Origin: Aurantiochytrium sp. KH105
Taxonomy: Eukaryota; Sar; Bigyra; Thraustochytrida; Thraustochytriidae
Length of the DNA: 64,000 nucleotides
Reading direction: 5' to 3'
Assembly: GCA_003116975.1 (NCBI GenBank)
Contig: BGKB01000026.1
Span: 248,001 to 312,000 of the forward strand
Shown here: one piece after another, positions 28,076 through 36,824 of the stretch
Layout: every line of letters starts with the position of its first letter
Numbering within the stretch: the stretch's first letter is position 1
Notes under the pieces: generated by a model
What the model saw: only the letters and a program-made list of their open reading frames with translations
Told to the model about the DNA's origin: nothing
Database searches by the model: none
Position numbers and translations under genes: made by a program

Positions 28076-31000
28076 CTAGCTAGCTGTTGTCGTCTGAGCT
28101 TGTCCATTGCTAGCTGCAGCTGCTCCTGCCGCCGCCTGGCTTTGTTCATTGCTAGCTGCCTTCTCTTCCTCGGCCACCCGAAGGCTTTCCCGCACATTCT
28201 GGTAAAGAACCTGGTCAACGTAGGTGAGCAACTGAGTAAAGGCGGGAAGAAACGACGCTGGGCCCGCGGGAATCGGACTCTCCGTGGAGGATGGTGGAGC
28301 TGGCGTCGATGATCGCTCTTCGCCATTTCCAGCACCATTTGCAGTCGCACCATTTGCAGCAGCCGAATCACCTCCATTACCTTCGCTGCTAGGACCTTTG
28401 GCGGCACCAGCACTTGTAGAACTACCCTCGGCATTTTCTGCTGCAACAGCAGCCGCCGCAACGGCGGAAGACGCCGAAGCAGTCGCCTCTGTGCCGCCGT
28501 TGGCCAGCGCTTGATCAATTTCCTTCTTGCGCTCTGCCCTGCGTCGTTGCTGATCCCGCGAGCGCGCCTTGCGCTCATCCTCGCGGTCTTGCAACGCTTG
28601 CAACCGTGCTTGTAACATCGACTTGGCGCGCTCCACACCAATTTTCTGCGCAAAGATAAAAGACGGATCCGCTGCAATGTAGTGCAGTTCCTCTGCCCCC
28701 ATACCATGGCGATCAAATGCCAAAATCAGGTGCATGTCCATCTCGCGGGTCCATGGATGCTTTCCATCCATCAGAGACAGACAAGCAACATGCTGCGCAT
28801 CCGGCACGCTCAGCACCTCGAGATCGTGCAAGGCACGAGCTGTTACGGCCATAAACATTTGCTCAATCTCAATCTCACCAGAAACCACCGAAAGAACGGT
28901 TCTCTCATGCGTTGGTGATGACCTTTCGCTCTTGTCGTCGCTGCCGGTCACTTTGCGGTCGGTGCTGGAATAACCGAGGCGATCCATGATGCCACTCACC
29001 TGAGCGGCATCTACACTGCTCGCTCCCGACTTCAAGTACTGAGCAAAAGGTTCGAGATTTTCTCGTCCAGCAGTGGCCGGGGTGATCCACTCCAGGACTT
29101 GCGCAGATGTCATGACCGTATTTGCAGGCGTAGGGCTAAAGAAGTCCAGGACCTCGACCTCAAACACGTCACTCGCATCACCCGCGGGTGCACCGTTTTG
29201 ACGAGGAAGCATCATCGAGGAGTTCTGCACGACGCTGTCCGAGCTTGGGCGGCTCACAAAGAGAAGGTAGCTGTCCCGTTCCTCCGGCACGTCCTCCTCA
29301 GCGTACTCTGCAGTGATCATGACAGCATCACCACTTTCAGCAGCAGCGGCGGCGAGAATGGCCGCTTCTTTATCATTTTCGTCGCCTGGAGTCTGGGGCG
29401 CGCAACTATATCGCTTTTGTGCAGGACCAAGAATCACCGGCGAAGCATCGAGCGACACCGTGTGCGGCGAATACATGGCCTCGACCAGACCCGGCACGGA
29501 GTCAAACTTTGACGCAGGGAAACCATTTACGCCAACCATGACATCGCCCCGGCAGAGGAAGCCACTTTCGGCAGCGGGAGTTCCAGACATAATACCATTA
29601 ATAACCCACTGCACAGACGACGAAGAAGAAGCAGAAGATTTCGATGAGCCGCTCTTGTCCAGTACAGCACCAATGGAAATACCCGAGCGCGACAAGGACG
29701 AGACGCGAACTCGATAGACAAAGGCTCCGTTGAGAGATGTGGGGCCCCTTAGCGGTACGCGCGGCAGATCCGTGACCTCGTGCTTGTCCATAAGGATCTC
29801 ATCTGCAGCCGCAGCCGCGGTCGAACTGATCGTGTGAATGTGATGAAGCATCTCGAGACGCTGCAAGAAGCGCTTCGCCTCGCCAGCCAACATGCTTTGA
29901 AGGAAAGCAGGCTTGGACAGAAGTTTGCGTGCGCTGTCAATCTCGCTCTGGCTTACTGTCACTTCCAACGCCTCTTCCACCACAGCAATGGCTGTTCTCG
30001 ACGGATCGTAGGGAAGACCAAGCGAGCTGGGGCCTGAAATGGAGTTTGTGAAATCATGCTTGGCATACTTGTGCAGAACACGAACAACGACGCTTGCAAA
30101 GCGCATCGTACGATATTCATCGCCAAATGATTCAAGCTGTTCGTTCTTGCGGATGTCAAACCAGCGGCCCCATCCGTATCGCTGGAGTCCGCGCATGAGC
30201 TTGTTGCGCGCGTGCGGAGACCACTGGCTCGGGGCTTTCGAGCGGAGACCCAGAGTAGCAGCGCGCTGTCGCGCAAGCCGAGCCTTAAATTTTTCGGCCT
30301 TGCGTCGCTCGCGCTCGAGCTCGCGCTCACGCTTGCGCTCGGCCTTGAGCTCCTTGTTGGTCTTGCGTCTCTTCAAGGCATAGACGTCGTCCGGGTCATC
30401 TTCCGCGTCTTCAAAGTCACTGTCCGGACCAAGATCCACCGCTTCGCCGTCCCGTCCACTGACCATGCCCATGCGCTGGACCGCCTTCCGGTTACGCTTG
30501 CGACCCGACATGATGAGCATCTCGGTCTCATAGTCTCCGAAATCGACGTCTGCCTCAGGGCGCTCGAAACCTGCCACCTTTGTCCAGAACTCCGGGTCAT
30601 CGACGTTAACATTGCCGTCTGGCTGCTTCGGGTTCACAAAAACGGCTGTGGAAAATCCGGACAGAGCTCCAGACTTCTTGGACTGCGCCTCATCCGAATG
30701 GTTTACCACGTGTGTGGACTTGTCCAGAATTTCGTCGATATCGGCCTCGAGGAACTTGCGACTTGCCTCCTTCGAGTCTTCCTCGCTCTCGGCAAATGCA
30801 GCATAGGCACCATGCTTGAGGACGCGGTCCACCTCGGCTGCGGAAAGACTCGACTTTGTGCCCTTGGCGTCATCGACGGACAGCATGGCTCGATCAAGGC
30901 CGAGTTTCATGGATGCTGCTTCGAACATGGCCATCTCGTAAGTTTTACGTGTGAGCAAGCGGTAGATTTTGACCGGCTTCGTCTGTCCAATACGGTGCGA

Positions 31001-34000
31001 GCGCGCTTGCGCTTGCATGTCGTTCTGAGGATTCCAGTCCGAGTCGTAAATGATTACAGTGTCGGCACACGCGAGGTTCAGACCGAGGCCACCAGCGCGC
31101 GTTGACAAGAGCATGACAAAGCGGTTCGAGCCTGGAGCCGAGTACCGATCAATTGCAGCCTGCCGTACCATGCCAGTAATTTTTCCGTCCATACGCTCGT
31201 ACAAGAAGCCACGCATGCGAAGATAGTCCTCCAAAATATCGAGCATGCGCGTCATTTGCGAAAAGATCAAAACACGGTGGTCTCCAGCCTTGAGCTTGGG
31301 TAAGAGCTTGTCCAGCAGTACCAGTTTGCCAGAGGCCTCGACGAGCAGTCGGTTTACTTCAATCTCGCGCTTGCGCTTCGCCGCCTCGGCGTCATCAACC
31401 GCGACGGGGCCATTTCCAGAGATCACATCGTCCAGAATGCGCTCCTCGGCGCCACGAATCAAGAACGGATGGTTGCAGCACTTGCGCAGCTCCATCATGA
31501 CGTTCATGAGCGAAGGCCCGTTTTTGGCATTCCCGCCTCGAAACAGGAACTTTGTGTTGCGCTCGTAGATGCTGCGATAGTACTTTTTCTGTTCCGAGGT
31601 TAGTTCGACCTCAACGATGGTTTCAACCTTGGGCGGCATTTGTTTGCCCACGTCTTCCTTGATCCGGCGCAGCAAAAAGGGACGGAGAAGCTTGTGAAGC
31701 TTTGTGGCTTGCTGATGGTTAGTGATGTCTCCAAACTCGGCCATGAACTTTTCACGGTTCTCGGCGCGAAACCAAAAGCCTTCCACTTGCTCCGTGTCGT
31801 CGTCATCATCATCTTCGCCGGTTTTCTTGCTCTGCTTCCTGGCCTTGATGCTCTGCGGGTGCTTTCGATGCCGCGTTGTGAGAAAATGAAAGAGCGCCCA
31901 AAGCTCCTCCGTGTTGTTCTGAATTGGCGTACCCGTTAGCAGCACGGTAAAGTCCCGCTCGTACTGACCCAGCTCCACGGCCAACTTGGACTGCCAGTTT
32001 TTGAGGCGATGCGCCTCGTCGACCACGATACAGCGCCACGGAAAGCGACGCAAGAACGTCGCATCGCGCGTTGCGATCTCGTACGTGGTGATGAGCACAT
32101 CAAACCGGGTGTACTCCTTGTCATACTTGCGCGCGCAGTCTTCACCCTTCCAGGCATCAGCATTGCGAAAAAAGAATTCGTACGTCTTGATAATCTCGCG
32201 GCTCTCTGCGACACCATGAAAAATGACGGCATTGAGCTTCGTCCAGGTGGCAAATTCGCGCTCCCACTGAAACACGCAAGACAGCGGGACAACAATAAGG
32301 TGCGGTCCACGCGTGCGCATCCCTCGCTGTTCCTTGAGCGGGATATTCCGAGGTAGGAAACGCCCACTGTACAGTGCTTCCACGAGACCCACAACCTGAA
32401 TCGTTTTACCCAAACCCATCTCATCGGCCAGAAGACATCCTGCGCGACCGACGTTCCAGTTCAGCAGCATCCAGTTCACACCGCTCACCTGGTAATCGCG
32501 CAGGTGCAGGCCCCCGTTGCCGTTGAGACCCTCGAATTCAGTCGATCCATCGAGGTGCACGAACTTTTCACTATGACGAATGTCCTCGCGCATCGGAGCA
32601 TAGCGTTGCTTGGCTTCCTTGTAGTCGAAGTTCTCAATCTTGCGGTACTCGGCAAGCTTTTGCGCAAGGACGGCTTCATCAATGGCGCTGACAGGCTCCC
32701 ACGTGTTGTCCGTGTACGGCATCGAGCTCCACTTCACCAGCACATATGCGTACCGCACCAGCGGCTTTCCGTTGCTTGCGATGAGCGGCTTCCCATCATC
32801 GTCAAGAACCGGCTGCGGTGTCTCTTCGAAAGGAAAGCCAAATGGCGAGCCTTCGTCCTCGGAGACGTCAATCTCATAGTAAGCCAGAATTCGGTGTACA
32901 GCCGTAAAGTCGGCACTGAAGTACGTCGGCTCCGCACCTTCGTCGTCGTCGTCGAGAAATGACGTCATTGTGGCTGCCGCGGAGGAGAGGAACTTTTGCA
33001 CGCGCTTCTTCTTCAGAGTCGCACGACTCCGCCATTCCGTGTGCAGGTAAGAGTACCCTTTGAACTTGATGAGGAACTGCTTCATGCCGTCTTGGTCGCG
33101 CTGGCCCAGAAGCTTATCTACATCGAGCGTCTCGGGGAACTGAGGCGTGAAGTGAACGCGCTCGCCCTTTGGATTGATCAATTTGGACTTCTTCTTGCCA
33201 GCACGTCGCGCCATGTTGGCACCTTCTTCATCGCCATCCTCGCTCTGATCGTCGTCGTCCTCGTCTTCCTCGATTTCGTAATCGTCTGACGGTTTTTTAT
33301 TGCTGTTGTTGGCGGCGGCCGCAAGCTCGAGCTCGTCATCCTCGAGGATGTCTTCGTCGTTCTCATCAGCCTCCACATACGACTTGCGCGCACGCGAAGC
33401 TCTCCTGGGTTGGCTTCGAGCATGCATGCTTGCGAGTCTTTCTGCGACCTTGCGGTCCTCGTCCTCTTGATCACGTTTTGAGGGCCGGCCTTTTCCCTTG
33501 CCTGGTCCCTTTGGCTGGCCTTTGCCCCTTCCCTTGGCGCTTCCCTTGGCCTTGGGCGGTCTCCCTCGACGCTTCGGCTTTGTTTCTTCGATAGCGTGCT
33601 CTTCTTGGTCATCGAGCTCCATGAACTCGGCTTCTTCGACCGCATCGTCGTTGGCGTCGCTGTCCTCCTTGAGGCTCTTGCGAGAGCTTGCCCGACGGCT
33701 TGGTCGTGCGCTGCTGCTATTGCGAGCTCCGCGAGATCGACCACGCTTACCCTTGCGCGAGGGAATTACTTCTTCGTCGTCGTCATCTTCAACAACGAAA
33801 TCGCTCATGGCATCGTCGTCATCGTCGTCGTCATCCATCGCAACGACATCCTCGTCGCTGCTCTCTTTGACTTTGCGAGGTCGCCCGCGAGGTCGCCCAC
33901 GCGGCCTCCCCGGCCCGCGCTTTGTTTTTTTCGTTTTCGGGGGCGCCTCGTCAGCGAGTTCGTCGAGATCAATGTCCGAGTCCAAGTCATCCTCCTTGAG

Positions 34001-34045
34001 GCTCTTCTGCACCCTGCTCGACCGCGACGACGCGCGCCTCGGCAT
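28076..34045 (-). CDS. CHD-type chromatin remodelling ATPase with PDZ-like domain
   Basis: A 1,989-residue single-exon protein from ATG MPRRASSRSSRVQ; 12 upstream codons begin at TTG and are rejected. Order: an AT-hook-like GRPRGRPRGRPRK (about 45-58); acidic and basic disorder; two chromodomains (about 295-365 and 370-465); a SNF2 ATPase with Walker A MGLGKT (Lys547), DEAH box (676-679) and TGTPIQNN; helicase C with ARSHRIGQ near 1018; a SANT-type helix set (about 1265-1330, SQWSPHARNKLMRGLQRYGWG); a PDZ-like domain (about 1437-1540, with GTPAAESGFLCRGDVMVGVNG); a second SANT-like segment near 1765 (HPWTREMDMHLILAF); and a charged, Ala-rich tail. The family slides or spaces nucleosomes using ATP. 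Tandem chromodomains place it in CHD. PDZ domains are not part of the usual CHD layout. Confidence 0.93.
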   Translation of the reverse strand: MPRRASSRSSRVQKSLKEDDLDSDIDLDELADEAPPKTKKTKRGPGRPRGRPRGRPRKVKESSDEDVVAMDDDDDDDDAMSDFVVEDDDDEEVIPSRKGKRGRSRGARNSSSARPSRRASSRKSLKEDSDANDDAVEEAEFMELDDQEEHAIEETKPKRRGRPPKAKGSAKGRGKGQPKGPGKGKGRPSKRDQEDEDRKVAERLASMHARSQPRRASRARKSYVEADENDEDILEDDELELAAAANNSNKKPSDDYEIEEDEDDDDQSEDGDEEGANMARRAGKKKSKLINPKGERVHFTPQFPETLDVDKLLGQRDQDGMKQFLIKFKGYSYLHTEWRSRATLKKKRVQKFLSSAAATMTSFLDDDDEGAEPTYFSADFTAVHRILAYYEIDVSEDEGSPFGFPFEETPQPVLDDDGKPLIASNGKPLVRYAYVLVKWSSMPYTDNTWEPVSAIDEAVLAQKLAEYRKIENFDYKEAKQRYAPMREDIRHSEKFVHLDGSTEFEGLNGNGGLHLRDYQVSGVNWMLLNWNVGRAGCLLADEMGLGKTIQVVGLVEALYSGRFLPRNIPLKEQRGMRTRGPHLIVVPLSCVFQWEREFATWTKLNAVIFHGVAESREIIKTYEFFFRNADAWKGEDCARKYDKEYTRFDVLITTYEIATRDATFLRRFPWRCIVVDEAHRLKNWQSKLAVELGQYERDFTVLLTGTPIQNNTEELWALFHFLTTRHRKHPQSIKARKQSKKTGEDDDDDDTEQVEGFWFRAENREKFMAEFGDITNHQQATKLHKLLRPFLLRRIKEDVGKQMPPKVETIVEVELTSEQKKYYRSIYERNTKFLFRGGNAKNGPSLMNVMMELRKCCNHPFLIRGAEERILDDVISGNGPVAVDDAEAAKRKREIEVNRLLVEASGKLVLLDKLLPKLKAGDHRVLIFSQMTRMLDILEDYLRMRGFLYERMDGKITGMVRQAAIDRYSAPGSNRFVMLLSTRAGGLGLNLACADTVIIYDSDWNPQNDMQAQARSHRIGQTKPVKIYRLLTRKTYEMAMFEAASMKLGLDRAMLSVDDAKGTKSSLSAAEVDRVLKHGAYAAFAESEEDSKEASRKFLEADIDEILDKSTHVVNHSDEAQSKKSGALSGFSTAVFVNPKQPDGNVNVDDPEFWTKVAGFERPEADVDFGDYETEMLIMSGRKRNRKAVQRMGMVSGRDGEAVDLGPDSDFEDAEDDPDDVYALKRRKTNKELKAERKRERELERERRKAEKFKARLARQRAATLGLRSKAPSQWSPHARNKLMRGLQRYGWGRWFDIRKNEQLESFGDEYRTMRFASVVVRVLHKYAKHDFTNSISGPSSLGLPYDPSRTAIAVVEEALEVTVSQSEIDSARKLLSKPAFLQSMLAGEAKRFLQRLEMLHHIHTISSTAAAAADEILMDKHEVTDLPRVPLRGPTSLNGAFVYRVRVSSLSRSGISIGAVLDKSGSSKSSASSSSSVQWVINGIMSGTPAAESGFLCRGDVMVGVNGFPASKFDSVPGLVEAMYSPHTVSLDASPVILGPAQKRYSCAPQTPGDENDKEAAILAAAAAESGDAVMITAEYAEEDVPEERDSYLLFVSRPSSDSVVQNSSMMLPRQNGAPAGDASDVFEVEVLDFFSPTPANTVMTSAQVLEWITPATAGRENLEPFAQYLKSGASSVDAAQVSGIMDRLGYSSTDRKVTGSDDKSERSSPTHERTVLSVVSGEIEIEQMFMAVTARALHDLEVLSVPDAQHVACLSLMDGKHPWTREMDMHLILAFDRHGMGAEELHYIAADPSFIFAQKIGVERAKSMLQARLQALQDREDERKARSRDQQRRRAERKKEIDQALANGGTEATASASSAVAAAAVAAENAEGSSTSAGAAKGPSSEGNGGDSAAANGATANGAGNGEERSSTPAPPSSTESPIPAGPASFLPAFTQLLTYVDQVLYQNVRESLRVAEEEKAASNEQSQAAAGAAAASNGQAQTTTAS

Positions 34046-34587
34046 CTTTCCTTCGACGGAGCCTTCAACGCTGTCCAGCAACCACCTGGCCCCCGATCGA
34101 ACTCACGCCTCTTCTTCTTCCCCTTCGAGTCGGCGTCGCCCCTGTGCGCCACCAGCTCTCTCCTCGTCTTTCGCCGCGTCCTCGCCCCTTGTCCTTTTCC
34201 TCGTCGCTCTCGCGGTGGTTTGTCACGCGGTCTGGGCTCGCCTCGCTGCGCCTTGCGTCTCGCCTTTCCGGCGCGCCTCCGCTCGAGAGGGACGGAGGGA
34301 GGGAGGGAGGGAGAGAGAGCTGCGAGCCGCCGCGCCTCCCGCCCGACCTCGCGCGAGCCGCCTGCGCGTGCGCGCCGTGCCCAGCGCCGCGCAGCTCTCG
34401 CCTCGCTCTCGTTCGTTGGATTCGGATTTGTTGATGCATCGTTTGTTTCTCGCGCTCAGCTCGCCCACGCGGTTCCGTGGCCGTTCCGTGTTGGATCCGC
34501 GGGGATCGAGCAGTGCAGAGCAAAAGCCAAGGCAAACAAACCTTGATTCGTCCATCGTGCTCGAGAGCGCGGGCGAGGGCGGCGACG
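34046..34587. other. Divergent promoter region, CHD / secreted protein
   Basis: Gene-free 540 bp, GC-rich, with a GGGA/GA purine tract on the plus strand near 34287-34320. The long plus-strand frame that crosses it is antisense to CHD and not credible. Confidence 0.55.
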
Positions 34588-36366
34588 ATGAGGCCGTCGC
34601 GGGAGGCGCGACGCGGCCACGCCGCGACCCGCATGGCGGTGAAGCTGGCGCTCGTGGCGCTGGTCCTGGCGCTGGCGCTGGCCATGGCGAACTCCGAGAG
34701 GCCCGGGGCCGCCGCCGGCCGCGAGGCGAAAGCGAACACGGCCAAGACGGCGATGAAAACCACGCGCAAGATGGTCGTAAAGGGCGCGAAGCCGATGCCT
34801 TCGTCGGATTTTGAGAGGGAAGGCGCAAGGCCCGTGTGCTCGAGCCTTGATGGCCCGTACTGCATTATGTTGAATGGAAAAAGAGCTCCGCCACACTCGC
34901 ACGGGCTCTCGACGTCTTCTCTGGCGCCGAAACGACCCGGCGGGTCTTCTGCAGCTTCCTCTGGAGATAGTCCGTTTGTCAAGTGGGAAAGAACCTTCTC
35001 CATGACGAACAGTGACCAGAACAGTGGCGACCATGAGCGCTTGGGGCTCGATGGCTCAGACACAAACCCCATGACACTCAACGAGCTCCTCGCCTCTGTT
35101 TTCAGTACGCTTGCAGAGAATGGCGGAAATGCAAAGTCGTACGTGGACAATTTTAAGCGGGTACATCCTGGCGCTGAGGGGCCCGGAAAGGTTTACGCAG
35201 AGGGCCACTTTACCATGCGAGCAACCTATTTCCTTTGGAACGAAAAGATGCCTGCTCCTGGTGATGCTGGAAATACGGCTACTTCTACGAGTGCGACTTC
35301 GAATACTGTGAATACTGTGAATACTGCGAATGCGAAGACTGCTAGCCAGGCAAAATTTGAGTCGGAAGGATCTCTCCCGCCCCGAGGTGGGGTAACACAA
35401 GCTGACCCGAAGAGCGAGACGGTCTTTATTTCTGCAGAACCTGATCAATGGATCCTTCGCCCCGGCGCAGACTGGGTCATGATTGGCTTAGAGGGTTCCA
35501 TCAGGCGCTCGTCAAGCCAAGCTGACACATTGGAGGACGCGGAGATCTATACGCTCGAGGCCGTGCTCGTCGATGTGGACAGGATCCCATTACCCTCTTG
35601 TTCCAAATTGCAGGCATCCGTTCGTGTACAGTCAGGCAACGACTCTGGCGATTTAGGTTCCTGGGACGATATCTTTGCGGGACAAACGTGGAAGGGCCAG
35701 TATGTATGCTCTGGACTGCCGACAGAAGTAGAGCTGACGCTGTCACACGCCAAGGAAGCCTCGAAATGGCGCCTTCCTGGCCGCGGTTTAGAGGGCACCT
35801 TTCGATTCACCGCCAAAACTCCAGGTTCCTCCCTCAGCAAGGGCAAGAATGGTGAGAGCGCTCTGGATGTACGGCTTACAGAGGCAGGCTGCAAGTGCAA
35901 GTCCACATGGGAAGCCGTGTACAAACGTCCAGACGGCCAAACAGTGAGAGAAGTTGTGCGCAATGCTGCGTGCGGCAACCCTGGTGCAGCGCGTTCGCGT
36001 GATTTCTGCGCCATCGAACCAGACTCGTGCGAGTCGGCGCCTGAGAGTGCGTCCTGGGACTATTGTGTAAAAGACTGGCGCACGCTTCACGAAAATGCAC
36101 GTGCGCAAGCGGCCTCTTCAAGGGCCGGAACGGGCCAAAAGTTCAGCCTCACACTTGACGGGGACATTCCCGTCTTTGAGCAGCAGAGAGAGGGCTATGG
36201 TCAGATCGAGCTTTCGCTTGAGGATCTCCAGGCTATAATCAAGGATCTTGGCGCTCAGGCTGGTGAATTCATCTACGATATGCTCTCCAATGACGACGTT
36301 GACGACAACGACCAACACGAAAGAAACGTAGAGGGAAATGAAGCGCAAGTTGACGACGACCGCTGA
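34588..36366 (+). CDS. Secreted protein with Cys-rich C-terminal module, unrecognised
   Basis: A 592-residue protein from the first ATG (MRPSREARRG); a second ATG 45 bp on (MAVKLALVALVL, 577 residues) is equally plausible. The hydrophobic run LALVALVLALALAMA is a signal peptide. The mature part is Ser/Thr/Asn-rich, with no transmembrane helix. A short direct repeat of NTVNTVNTAN type lies near residue 245. The C-terminal part has a cysteine module: GCKCKSTWEAVY, later ACGNPGA, FCAIEPDSC and WDYCV. This C-x-C-K-x-x-W ... WDYC pattern resembles small extracellular modules of protists. An acidic tail follows. The function is unknown; it is likely extracellular, in the ectoplasmic net or in the wall. 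No ER-retention signal ends it. Confidence 0.78.
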   Translation: MRPSREARRGHAATRMAVKLALVALVLALALAMANSERPGAAAGREAKANTAKTAMKTTRKMVVKGAKPMPSSDFEREGARPVCSSLDGPYCIMLNGKRAPPHSHGLSTSSLAPKRPGGSSAASSGDSPFVKWERTFSMTNSDQNSGDHERLGLDGSDTNPMTLNELLASVFSTLAENGGNAKSYVDNFKRVHPGAEGPGKVYAEGHFTMRATYFLWNEKMPAPGDAGNTATSTSATSNTVNTVNTANAKTASQAKFESEGSLPPRGGVTQADPKSETVFISAEPDQWILRPGADWVMIGLEGSIRRSSSQADTLEDAEIYTLEAVLVDVDRIPLPSCSKLQASVRVQSGNDSGDLGSWDDIFAGQTWKGQYVCSGLPTEVELTLSHAKEASKWRLPGRGLEGTFRFTAKTPGSSLSKGKNGESALDVRLTEAGCKCKSTWEAVYKRPDGQTVREVVRNAACGNPGAARSRDFCAIEPDSCESAPESASWDYCVKDWRTLHENARAQAASSRAGTGQKFSLTLDGDIPVFEQQREGYGQIELSLEDLQAIIKDLGAQAGEFIYDMLSNDDVDDNDQHERNVEGNEAQVDDDR

Positions 36367-36824
36367 CTTATTGCAATGGGATTTTGCAATAACAGCACGA
36401 AGACATGAAGCAGAAGATGGGAGGGGTGTCCCAATCGACGCGACGGCTGCAATGTGATCGATATTCTACAAAAGTGGTCTATATTAGGAGATATGCGGTC
36501 TAACGGATCGCTGGCAGACTTCGAAGTTTTCTTTCAAGTTTGACTTACTTATACAGCTACGCGGCGACTCGAGAGTTCCCCGCACAACGAAAAGTTGTGT
36601 ATTACTTTATTACTTTTTCATCTTTCCAGAGACGCGAAGCTGAGCCTGCCGAAGGTATGAAACGCTGGTCTCATCGACGCGCCAAGCCCCACTCCCCACC
36701 CCCCCCAAAAAAGTACAGCACCCTTTGAAAAGAAAGGTGGACTCGCATCGCGGCATCATCATACCGGAAACGTGCACGCTCGTCCGTGTCTGCTAGCGAG
36801 CGATTCTGGCGGACAACGAGGAAG
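36367..36824. other. Tandem intergenic region
   Basis: Between two rightward genes. It is less GC-rich than other gaps, with a C run near 36699-36706. It should hold the 3' end of the secreted-protein transcript and the promoter of the next gene. Nothing else is recognised. Confidence 0.5.

Noticed and set aside
33498-34814. Plus-strand frame of 438 codons across the CHD start
   Set aside because: Reads the antisense of the acidic/Ser CHD N-terminus as poly-Ser; crosses two supported starts.
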